Source of the DNA: Variovorax sp. PAMC 28711
GTDB taxonomy: Bacteria; Pseudomonadota; Gammaproteobacteria; Burkholderiales; Burkholderiaceae_C
NCBI RefSeq assembly: GCF_001577265.1
Contig: NZ_CP014517.1
Location: forward strand, 3,012,501-3,076,500
Direction of reading: 5' to 3'
Length of the DNA: 64,000 nucleotides
Shown: positions 55,022 to 64,000 of the stretch, piece by piece
How the letters are laid out: every line of letters starts with the position of its first letter
Position numbering within the stretch: position 1 is the stretch's first letter
Translations under genes and position numbers: made by a program
Notes under the pieces: generated by a model
Seen by the model: only the letters and a program-made list of their open reading frames with translations
What the model was told of the DNA's origin: nothing
The model's database searches: none

Positions 55022-58000
55022 TCAGATCTTCAGATGCAGCACACCACCATCCGGCAGTGCGGTCCGCGAGACCCATTCGCCCGGCGCCGCGTGCGTCGCA
55101 CCGCTCTCCTGCCCGTGATGGGTGTCGCGGCTGCAGCGGATGGTGAGCGTGCGGCCGTCGAGATTCAGGGTGATCTCGAAGCCTGGCCAGTGGCTCGGAA
55201 TGCGGGGCGTCACAGCGAGTTTGTCGCCACGCACTTCGAGGCCGAGCAGGGTCTCGATGGCAGCGCGGTGCAGCCACGCGGCGGACCCGGTGTACCAGCT
55301 CCAGCCGCCGCGGCCCACATAGGGCGCCGCGCCGTAGATGTCGCCGGCCATCACGTAGGGCTCGATCTCGTAGAGCGGGCCGCGCTCGGGATGGCGCGCG
55401 CGGTGGGCGGGCGAGAGGCCCTCGAAGCTCTGCCACGCCGCGTCGACGTCGCCCTGCAGCGCCTGTGCCATGAGGCCCCACACGGCGGCGTGCGAGTACT
55501 GGCCGCCGTTTTCGCGCACACCCGGTGGATAGGCCTGGATGTAGCCGGGGCTGTTGACTGAGTTCGCGAGCGGCGGTGCCAACAGGCGCAACAAGCCCGC
55601 GGGCTCGTCGTGCAGATGCGATTCGAGCGAGGCCATCGCGGGCTTGGTGAACTGCTCGCTCGACGCGCCGGAGATGACCGACCACGCCTGCGCGATCAGG
55701 TCGATGCGGCATTCGTCGTTGGCCGACGAGCCGAGCGGTGCGCCGTTGTCGAAGAAGGCCCGACGGAACCAGGCGCCGTCCCAGCCGGCGTCGTGCAGTG
55801 CAGCGATCCAGCCTTGCCGTGCGTCGGTCCAGCGCGCGACGCGTTCGTGCTCGCCGCGGGCTTCGGCCAGCGGGAGGTACTGCGCGACCACGCTGCACAA
55901 GAACCAGCCGAGCCAGACCGATTCGCCCTTGCCTTCGTGGCCGACACGGTTCATGCCGTCGTTCCAGTCGCCGGTGCCCATCAGCGGCAGACCGTGCACG
56001 CCGGTCTTCAGGCTGTGGTCGATGGCGCGGGCCGCATGTTCGAACAGGCTCGCCACCTGGCCGGTGACCTGCGGCGCGTAGTACGCGTCTTCAGCGCCGT
56101 CCGGAATGCCGGGGCCGTCGATGAACGGCACGATCGCATCGAGCACCGCGTGGTCGCCGGTCACCTCGACGTAGTGGGCGCAGGCGTAGGGCAGCCACAG
56201 CAGGTCGTCGGAGAAATGCGTGCGCACGCCGGCACCGCCGGGCATGTGCCACCAGTGCTGCACATCGCCTTCGGGGAATTGCCGCGCGGCGTTGACGAGG
56301 ATCTGGTCGTGCAGCCGCTTGGGGTCGGTCAGGGCGAAGGCCATGGCATCTTGCAACTGGTCGCGGAAACCGAAGGCGCCACCAGCCTGGTAGAAGCCGG
56401 CCTTGGACCACAGTCGGCACACCAGCGTTTGATACGGCAGCCAGCGGTTGACCATCGCATCGAACAGCGGATCGGGCGTGCGCACCTGCAGACGGCCGAG
56501 CAATTCGTCCCAGAAGCCGCGCGCTTGCGAGAGCGCTTGCGGCACGTCGCGCTGCTGCCAGCGGCGCGCGAGCTGCGTGGCCGCGTCGGCATCGGCGGCA
56601 TGGCCGAGCACGAAGGTGAAGCGGGCGGTCGCGCCCGGCGCGAGCGTGAATTCGCCGGCGATCGCGGCGCAGGCATCGAGGCCGCTGCCGGCGCGTTGCG
56701 CCAGCGTGTCGGGCAGTTCCACCGTGCCGCGGCCGGCGAAGAATTCGCTGCGGTCGCAGGTCCATTGCGTGATGCCGCCGTTCAGCGTATCGAGTCCGGC
56801 GAGCTGCACGAAGGCCGTGCTGCCTCCGAAGCCGCCGCCCGATTCGCGCTGTTGCCCGAACACGGCCGGCTGGTCTTCCGGCTTCCAGGTGTGGACGGTG
56901 CGGCGGTCGCCGCGCTTGTCGCCAAGCTGCCACTCGACCATCGCGAGTGCGCGCAGCCGGCGCGAGCCGATGCCCTCGTGCCGCACGCTGACGTGCACCA
57001 GCTTCACCGGGTCGTCGCGGTCGGCGAAGAAGGTGGTTTCGAGCACGAGGTTGTGGTGAAGGCACTCGAACACCGTGTAGCCCTGGCCGTGGCGAACGCG
57101 GTGTCGCGCCGCGACCGCGCCGCGCCCGGCCGGCGTCAGCGGCAGCAGCTCGCGGGTGTCGAGGTCCTGCAGCAGCCAGTGCTCGAAGGCCGGGTCGGTC
57201 ACCGGGTCGTTCGACCACGGCGTGACCTGGTGCATGCGGCTGTTCACCGCCCAGGTGTAGCCGGTGCCGGCCTCGGACACCTGGAAACCGAACGATGCGT
57301 TGGCGATCACGTTGACCCAGGGCCGCGCCGTGCGGCGGTTCAGGTCGACCTCGAAGGTGAACTCGCCCGTCGGCGCGTCGAAGCCGCCCTGCGGCGCGGT
57401 CACGCTCTCGGCCAGCTGGCCGAAGGACGGCAGCGCCGCGAGCGGAATGCTGCGCGGCCTGGGGGCGTCGGTGGCCGTCGACGGCGAAGCGGCGGCCGAG
57501 GCATCGCGCAACGCGGCCGCCACCTGCACTTCGAGCGCGCGGCCGTCGGCGCTGAACACGGCGCGTGCCAAGCTCGACAGCGCCGCCTTTTCCGAGGGCG
57601 CAACGTCCTGGTCGCGCAGCAGGTAGAAGCCGGCCGCGTCGTTGCGCGGAAAACTGTTCTGCGTTTCCTGCCCGACCCGGGCTCGCAGCGCCTCGATCTC
57701 GCGTTGCAGCGGCATCAGGTACGAATTCGGCTCGCTGTTGATCACCACCAGGTCGCAGGCCACGCCGCCGAAACCCCACCACGGCTGGGCGCGCAGCAGG
57801 GTGTTGATGAGGCGCATGCCGGTGAGCGAGTGGATCAGCACCAGCACGATCGGCTTGTCGCCCGAAATGCCGAAGCGCCAGATCTGGCGCAGGTCGATGA
57901 GGCCGCGGTCGCGCATGACGCGCGGCGTCGTGTAGGTGAGGATGGTCGTGAGGTCTTGCAGCGCGAGGTTCTGCGCCGGGTCGATGCTCAGGTCGCGCAG

Positions 58001-61000
58001 CCGCACCTGCGCCAGCGTGGCCGCCATGCGGGCCGCGCGCGCCACGTGCATCGGTTGCAGGTAGCGGTCGATGGCGGGTTCCAGCGCTGCGACGTTGTCG
58101 TCGGCGGCGGTGGCGAAGGTGACGCGCGCCGTGGCGCCGGGGGCGATCTCGAGCTTCACGCGCAGGCAGGCGATGGCGTCGAGCCCGTTGATCGGCGTGC
58201 CGTCGGTCGCCATCGGCTGCGGATCGAGCGCGGGCGTGGCCAGCGTGCGATTGCGCCCGATGAAGGCACGGCGGTCGACCATGCAGTCGACCGACAGCAC
58301 GTGCGCATCGACCGAGGCCACGAAGTGCGCGGCGGCCACCACCGGGTCGCCGTGCAGCCGTGGCTTGCGCGACAGCAGCAGCGCGCGCCATCCCGCTTCC
58401 CAGCGCGTTTCGACGAACAGGTTGGCAAAGGCCGGATGCGCCTCGTCGGCTTTCGGGTTCGACAGCACCGGCTCGAAGTACGAGATCAGTTCCATCGTGC
58501 GCGGGGTGTCGCCGGTGTTGTGGATCGCGACGGTGCGCAGCTCGGTGTCGTCCTCGGGCTGATGAGCACGGTGGTGCGCACCTGCAGGCCGGGCGCCTTC
58601 GCATCGAACTGCACCTGGTCGGCCAGGAAGCGCGCGCGGTACTGCCAGTCGGCGCCGGGTGCCGGCAGGGCCGTGACCGAGGTGAGCACGCGATCGCCGA
58701 CGTCGCGCAGGTAAAAGAAGGTGCCGTAGCTGTCGCGCAGCGGGTCGTCGCGCCAGCGCGTGACGTTGAACGAACGCCAGCGGCTCACGCCGGCGCCGTT
58801 GGCGCGCAATGCCACCGTGTAGCGGCCGTTCGACAGCAGGTGCGTGGGCTGGAAACCGGGCGCCGAGGGATCGACCGCGCGCGGCTGGAACACCGGCGGC
58901 GCTTCGCCCTCGGTCGGCTCGGGCGGCGTGCGCGGGTCGGCGCTGCCGATGATCTGGCGCGGCGTGCGTTCGTGCAGCAGCGACACATGGGCCTCGACCA
59001 GCGGCGCGCTGGCGAACCAACGGCGCGGCGCATCGTCCCTCAGCACGTTGCACAGCGCGACCAGCGACATGCCCTGGTGGTGCGCCATCACATTGCGCAC
59101 CACGGTCGAAGGCTGGCCTTCCGGCTGCCGCGACACGGTGAAATCGACCGCATCGAAGAAGCCGAATTCGCCGCGCGCGCCCATCGACTCGAGCAGACGC
59201 AGGTTGACCACCGCATCGTCGGGCGCCATCAGCGTCGCCATCGCGCTCGCGTACGGTGCGACGACGCGGTCGGTCGGCGGCGTCCTGCGCAGCGCGAGGC
59301 GCGGCACGCCGAAGGGCGAGTACTGGAAGGCGAGCGAATGGTCCTGCGCGAAGTAGGCCGATTCCGAAACGCCCCAGGGCAGTTGCTGCGCCTGCCCGAA
59401 GGCCTGTTGCTCGGCCACGGCGGCGCGGTTGGCCACTTGCAGCAGGCCGTTGTCGGGTTCGGGCATCACCAGCGCCGGCATCAGGTACTCGAACATCGAG
59501 CCCGACCACGACTTGAGGCTGGGCTTGTCGCCGACCGAGAGGAAAGGCCGGCCGAGCGCCATCCAGTGTCGCCGCGGCGCATCGCCCTTGGCGATCGCCA
59601 GGAAGCTGAGCAGGCGCGACTCCGAGGCCAGCAGGTCGTAATAGCTCGCGTCGAGCGCGTTGTCTTCCACCCGCAGTCCGATGTGGAACAGGTGACGCTT
59701 GGCGTCATAGAGGCCGCTGAAGTCCATGCCGTCGCTCAGCGCTTCGCAGCGCTTCGCCAAGGTCTCCAGCGCGGCGGCCTCGGCGCCGTCCTGTGCCGCG
59801 AAGGCACGGCAGGCCTGCGCGACGGCGATGAGGTGGCCGGCGAAATTGCCGCTGTCGACGCTCGACACGTAGGCCGGCGGCAAGAGGCGCAGCGACTGCG
59901 TGTCGTACCAGTTGTAGAGATGGCCCTGGTGCTTGTCCATTCGGTCGATCGTGTCGAGCGTGGCGTTCAGGCGCGTCGCGAGGCCGGCCGAATCGGTCCA
60001 GCCGAACTCGCGCGCGCAACAGGCCGCCAGCATGTACATGCCGATGTTGGTGGGCGAGGTGCGGTGCGCGAGCGTCGGCTGCGGTTCGAGCTGCAGGTTG
60101 TCCGGCGGCAGGTGGTTGTCGTCCGGGCCGACCACGTGCTCGAAGAAGCGCCAAGTGTCGCGCGCGAGCGTGGCGAGGTAGTCGCGGTGGTCGTCGCTGA
60201 GCGGATACGCCGGGGCATCGGCGTGCGGCACGCGGCTGCTCCACCACGAGAGCAAGGGGCCGCAGGCCCACACCACGAAGAGCGCCGGTGCCAGCCACGG
60301 GTGGCGCGTCCAGTGCGCGGCGATGGCCAGCGCGGTGCACAGCGTGATCGTGGTGAGGCCGGCGCGCAGGAAGGGCACCAGGTGATAGCGCGCCTGTGCC
60401 TGTGCCTGGTCGGCGGTCGTCCATTCGAGGAGGTGACGGCGGCTGACGCCGAGGCGCCAAAGCGCGCGCAGCGTGGCGTCGACCAAGAGGCGTGCCTGCG
60501 AGAAGAGTCGCACGAACTGCCAGGCCGCGCTGGCGAGGCCGCGCAGCAGGTCGACGAAGCCGACGTCGAAGAAGTGGCGCAGCTCGATGGACCGGCGCGT
60601 GGGCACCAGGCCGGCCAGCGCGCCGAGCAGCGGTCCGAGGATGAGCGCACTGCCCACGGCGGCCAGCGTCCACTGCAAGGGCAGCGCGCCGGTGAACACG
60701 ACCCAGACCAGCAGCAAGACCGATACCGGCACCACCGTCGAGCGGCGCAGGTTGTCGGCCATCTTCCAGAGGCCGAGCGCATCGATGCCGTAACGGCCGG
60801 CGCGCAGCATCAGGGGCAGCAGTTGCCAGTCGCCGCGCGTCCAGCGGTGCACGCGGGAGCCCGCCACGCCGGCGTGGTGCGGATGGTCTTCGATGAGCAC
60901 GAGGTCGCTCACCACGGCGCAGCGCGCCACCGTGCCTTCGAGCAGGTCGTGGCTCAGCACCGCGCCTTCGGGCAGGCGGCGGTCCAGCGTATCGTGCATG

Positions 61001-63216
61001 GCGCTCACGTGAAGCAGGCCCTTGCCGGTGAAGGAACCGGTGCCGAAGAGATCCTGGTAGATGTCGGAGGCGCCACTGCTGTAGGGGTCGAGCCCGCACT
61101 GGCCAGCGAACAGCCAATGGAAGAACGAGCGCTCGTGGCGTTCCGGAAACGGCGTCACGATGCGCGGCTGCAGGATGCCGAAGCCGTGCGTGACGCGCCG
61201 CGTCGCCGGGTCGATCTGCGGTGTGTTGAGCGGATGCGCGGCAATGGCCACCAGTTCGCGCAATGCGCCGGGCGGCAGGCCGGTATCGCTGTCGAGCGTG
61301 ACGATATACGGCGCCTGCTGCGCGAGTTGGAGGCCCTCGGCCAGGGGCAGGTAGCCGCTGGCGTCGCCGGTGGCCAGCCACCGCACCAGCATTTCGAGCT
61401 TGCCGCGCTTGCGTTCCCAACCCATCCAGCGTCGTTCGGTCTCGCTCCAAGTACGCGGTCGCTGCAGCAGCAGAAAGCGGGGCGGCTCGCCGTTGCCGGC
61501 GGGGTAGCGCACATTCAGGTCGGCGATGCGTTGCAGCGCCTCGTCGAGCAGCGGCTGATCGGCGGGCAGCGACTGCTGCGGTGCATCGGCCCAGTCGGTC
61601 AGCAAGGCGAACTGGGCGTTGTCTTCCCGGTTGGCGAGCCAGTGCAGTTCGAGCCGGCGCGCGAGTTGGGCGCTGCCGCGCACCGACGTCAGCATGGCGG
61701 GTACGACGACCAGCACGCGGTGGGCAGACGGGATGCCGTCGGGGAATTCGAGGCGCGGCAGGGGCTGTACGCGCGCCGATTCGGCGACGATGCGATGCAC
61801 CAGCGCCATCACCGATTCGGACAGCGGCCAGAGCAGCAGCGCGAGCGCCAGCGTGGTCATCCATCCCGCATCCGGCCAGCCGGCCTTGTGCAGGAAATGC
61901 ACCACGAGCATCAGCACCAGCGCGGTGCTGGCGACGACGGTGCCCACGTAGAGCGGCAGGCGCAACGACCCGTCGCGTGCGGCGTTCGTCGCGCGGCCAC
62001 TGACGGCTCTGTCGCTGCCGCTGTCTGAAACCGTCGGTCGCAGCGCGCCGATGAGCACCCGCCGGCCACGGCCGAAGAGGTAATAGCCTGCGGTGCAGGG
62101 CGCCGCGCCATCGGGCGGCACCGCGCACGCGAGACGCACCACGGCTTGCGCCACTTCGCGTTCGGGCCGTTGCGTGGTGCGCGCGACCTGCTCCATCGCG
62201 TGCGTGATCTGCTGGCGCGTGAGCTCGCTTTCGTCGGCAAAGCTCGGGAGCTCGCGCAGCACGCGCAGCGAACGGCTCACCGGCTCGATCAGGTCGGCCC
62301 ACTCGACCTGGCCGATCAGCCGCAACGTGGTGATGATGTTGCCGACCGTGAGGTTGGCGGCCGCCTGGTCGGCATGCGCCACGCCGATCAGCGCAGGGCC
62401 GCTCGGGCAGTGCTGTTCGGTCCAGCGCACCAGCGGTGGCGCGTTGTCACCGTGCTCGACCGGCAGGCGCTGCCACAGCTGGGTGAGGTAGCTGTCTTCG
62501 AGGCCGCGGCTTTGGAGCCCGCGGTAAAGCACGTCGAGGTCTTGCACCGACAGCGTGGCGGCCGCGTCCCACGCGGCATGCGCGACCTCGCGCGCCACCT
62601 TGTTCGCGGCGATGCTCTCGGCGACCCGCCGGAGGTTCTCGAGCAGCACGACGCGCAGCGTGGTCGGCAGCGCCCAGAGCTCGCCGAGGGTGAGTTCGTC
62701 GATGTCCTGGTAGGCGTCCAGGAAGGCGGTGAACAGCGCCTGGTTCAGCACGCTGTCGGTATGCGCCACATAGGCCCACGCGATGCCGTAGACGCGCGGC
62801 AGGCCCGCCAGCGGCGGCGCCTCCAGCTTGGGCAGGCGCGCGTAGTAGCTGCGCGGAACCCCCTCGCGGATTTGCTGCAGCTGCGCTTCGACCAGATGGA
62901 AGTTGTCGAGCAGCCATTCGGCCGCCGGCGACACATAGCGCCCGGTGCGCGAGGTCAGCGCGATGTAGTCGAAGGCGCTGCGCAGCGAAGCGAGGTTCTC
63001 GTCGACGCGCGGAAAGAACGGCGCGCCGCCAATGGCCGCGTTCTCGTCCTGCACCACCTGCGCGCGCGCGAGGCTGCGCCCGTGCTGCTCGAAGCGCTGT
63101 GAGCCGAAGAGCTCGGCACGAATCGGAGGTTCAACCGCGTCGTGCGGTCGGGTGAGAAGCTGGAGTGCGTAGTCGCTGAGCGAGTCGAGGCGATCGAAGA
63201 GGGTATCGGCAGCCAC
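55022..63216 (-). pseudogene. ndvB: Cyclic beta-1,2-glucan synthase (NdvB/ChvB-like), interrupted by a one-base frameshift
   Basis: The whole gene would encode about 2731 residues, normal for NdvB, which makes and cyclises beta-1,2-glucan from UDP-glucose in the inner membrane. Starting at GTG 63216 the first frame (stop at 58486) holds the N-terminal domain, membrane helices and GT84 segment with TLDSDTGLPPG (near residue 643). Near 58555 a missing base shifts the frame; coding continues one frame back to the stop at 55022. The second part carries glycoside-phosphorylase-like domains (GH94 type), with TGDWNDGMNRVGHEG including the expected acid residue. Both halves keep full conservation apart from the shift, so this may be a recent mutation or a sequencing error. 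Confidence 0.85.
58551..58560 (-). other. Frameshift site in the glucan synthase gene
   Basis: On the minus strand the upstream frame reads TTVLISP and then leaves the family sequence (RTTPSC), ending 20 codons later. The other frame resumes with EDDTELRTVAIHNTGDTPR. Adding one G after the CCG codon (AGCCCG, 58560-58555) restores a single frame. No slippery heptamer or downstream pseudoknot is evident, so programmed frameshifting is unlikely. Confidence 0.85.
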
Positions 63217-63219
63217 GCG

Positions 63220-63438
63220 TCAGGCGAGGGCCACCATGCCGAGTGCAATCACCAGGGCTGCAAACGCCACCGTCACGATGCGGCCAGCCGCGATCGAGTG
63301 CACGCGCTGCATGCCGCTGCGCAGCGAGAACATCCTGCCATGCGCCCGCGCGCAATCTCGCATATGCAACGCGAGTGCATTGACATCACCGGTGACGAAA
63401 TCGGCTTGCGAAAGAGCGGAGGACTGGGGCGTTGACAT
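63220..63438 (-). CDS. Small C-tail-anchored membrane protein upstream of glucan synthase
   Basis: A 72-residue protein I do not recognise. A soluble N-terminal part (about 1-50) contains NALALHMRDCARAHGRMF, and a single C-terminal helix IVTVAFAALVIALGMVALA ends the protein. ATG 63438 has AGGGA about eight bases upstream. The stop TGA (63222-63220) lies three bases before the GTG start of the glucan synthase gene, so the two are co-transcribed and likely translationally coupled. A role in membrane location or control of the synthase is an inference from position. Confidence 0.72.
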   Translation of the reverse strand: MSTPQSSALSQADFVTGDVNALALHMRDCARAHGRMFSLRSGMQRVHSIAAGRIVTVAFAALVIALGMVALA

Positions 63439-63563
63439 GGGGATTCCCTGTGACGGCCTTGCAGCCGCTGCGCAATGAAAAATGCGCAAAAAAAGCAAGC
63501 TGTGTGGTGGACTTCAGGGTAGTCCGGAACCTTGCCGGGAACACCGCCGTTGCAGCGGTTGTG

Positions 63564-63612
63564 AGCGTAGGAGGCGGCGCACAACGGGCACCGACGCGGC
63601 CCATCCTACGCT
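63564..63612. repeat. 9-base inverted repeat at the end of the GGDEF gene
   Basis: AGCGTAGGA (63564-63572) and TCCTACGCT (63604-63612) form a perfect inverted repeat with a 31-base GC-rich spacer. It covers the stop codon of the diguanylate cyclase gene (63606-63608). It could act as a 3' stem or be a copy of a REP-type element; it shares the GTAGGA core with repeats at 20273-20288 and 22511-22543. Confidence 0.6.
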
Positions 63613-64000
63613 ACTGGTGTCGCGGAGGCGTCTGCCACGCGCACCGTGTCGCGACCAGATTGTTTGGCCTTGAGCATGGCCAGGTCGGCTCGGTGCAGCG
63701 TTTCCAGGACGGCTTCGCCGTTGCGCATGCCGGCCACGCCGACCGACACGGTGAGTTGTCCGTCGGGCCGCGGCACGGCTGCCAGCAGCAGGCGCAGGCG
63801 AACCGCGAGTTTCAGGGCCTTGTCTTCCCCCTGGTCGGGCAGCAGAACGCAGAATTCTTCCCCGCCCAGCCGGCCCAACACGTCGCTGGCGCGCAATGCC
63901 TGCCGCAACACGTCCGACATGCTGCGCAACACGGCATCACCGGCCGCGTGGCCGTGACCGTCGTTGAGGCGCTTGAAATGATCGATGTCCAGATAGAGCA
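63606..64000 (-). CDS. GGDEF-domain protein (diguanylate cyclase), 5' end outside window
   Basis: The last 131 codons of a GGDEF protein that would make cyclic di-GMP from two GTP. Visible are LYLDIDHFKRLNDGHGHAAG (metal and GTP binding), the active-site loop GRLGGEEFCVLLP, in which GGEEF is an accepted active variant, and VSVGVAGMRNGE. The ending LAMLKAKQSGRDTVRV is the usual C-terminal helix. No inhibitory-site RxxD is clear just before the GGEEF loop (it reads LRASDVLGRLGGEEF, where RASD fits RxxD at the usual distance, so product inhibition is possible). Any sensor domain lies off the window. Same strand as the glucan synthase cluster. Confidence 0.92.
   Translation of the reverse strand, partial: LYLDIDHFKRLNDGHGHAAGDAVLRSMSDVLRQALRASDVLGRLGGEEFCVLLPDQGEDKALKLAVRLRLLLAAVPRPDGQLTVSVGVAGMRNGEAVLETLHRADLAMLKAKQSGRDTVRVADASATPVA

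Noticed and set aside
58551..58560. Programmed -1 frameshifting as the explanation for the split glucan synthase
   Set aside because: There is no X XXY YYZ slippery site and no evident stimulatory structure; NdvB is a single frame in other bacteria as far as I know.
58360..62028. A 1222-codon open frame opposite the glucan synthase
   Set aside because: It is antisense to conserved NdvB sequence and has no recognisable domain.

Overview
The window is a 64 kb piece of a high-GC betaproteobacterial chromosome. Gene content and order (liv operon with a LivM-LivG fusion, cysM, galU, valS, argH, MFS and Bug-type transporters, a SigK/RskA pair, poxvirus-type topoisomerase IB, cyclic beta-glucan synthase) fit the Comamonadaceae, most likely Variovorax or a close relative. 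This assignment is inferred from gene families; no rRNA is present. Genes are densely packed on both strands, no gene-free stretch exceeds about 200 bases, and I see no prophage, IS element, CRISPR array or plasmid function.

Layout. 1-7.7 kb: a Bug-type binding protein (cut by the window edge) with an iron-sulfur flavoprotein reductase, a divergent epimerase-like SDR, then a branched-chain amino acid ABC operon (livK-livH-livMG-livF) with an intrinsic terminator after livK. 7.9-9.9 kb: a Cache-sensor histidine kinase and NarL-type regulator. 9.9-13.8 kb: tRNA-Leu(CAA), cysM, Nudix, TusA-like and SGNH proteins, galU. 13.9-20.3 kb: valS, then yaaA / 2OG oxygenase / alpha-beta hydrolase / queF. 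20.3-26.5 kb: a receiver plus a degenerate kinase-like phosphotransferase, topoisomerase IB, a purine-nucleoside permease lipoprotein, dinB, and small genes with a glycosyltransferase. 26.6-36.4 kb: KgtP-like symporter, large hybrid kinase, FMN alpha-hydroxyacid oxidase with an FUSC membrane protein, and cynS (preceded by a near-perfect sigma-54 promoter) convergent with a CynX-like transporter.

36.4-49 kb is envelope-centred: PBP1C (pbpC) and alpha-2-macroglobulin, interrupted by a small TSP3-like lipoprotein gene, then OpgC, and a SigK / RskA / SGNH hydrolase set with a divergent DUF3455 lipoprotein. 49-53.5 kb: argH and a LytS/LytR-type two-component system overlapping an AI-2E-family permease. 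53.5-55 kb: an Rrf2 regulator overlapping a thioredoxin-reductase-like flavoprotein, with a clear promoter and operator. 55-63.4 kb: an 8.2 kb cyclic beta-1,2-glucan synthase gene broken by a one-base frameshift, preceded by a small membrane protein; a GGDEF protein runs off the right edge.

The most interesting points are the receiver/pseudo-kinase pair (ChpT-like in architecture), the sigma-54 promoter before cynS, the Rrf2 operator, the frameshift in the glucan synthase, the soluble rather than lipid-anchored macroglobulin, and several GTAGGA-type inverted repeats. None is clearly a wholly new system; the receiver/pseudo-kinase pair is the best candidate for an uncharacterised signalling module.
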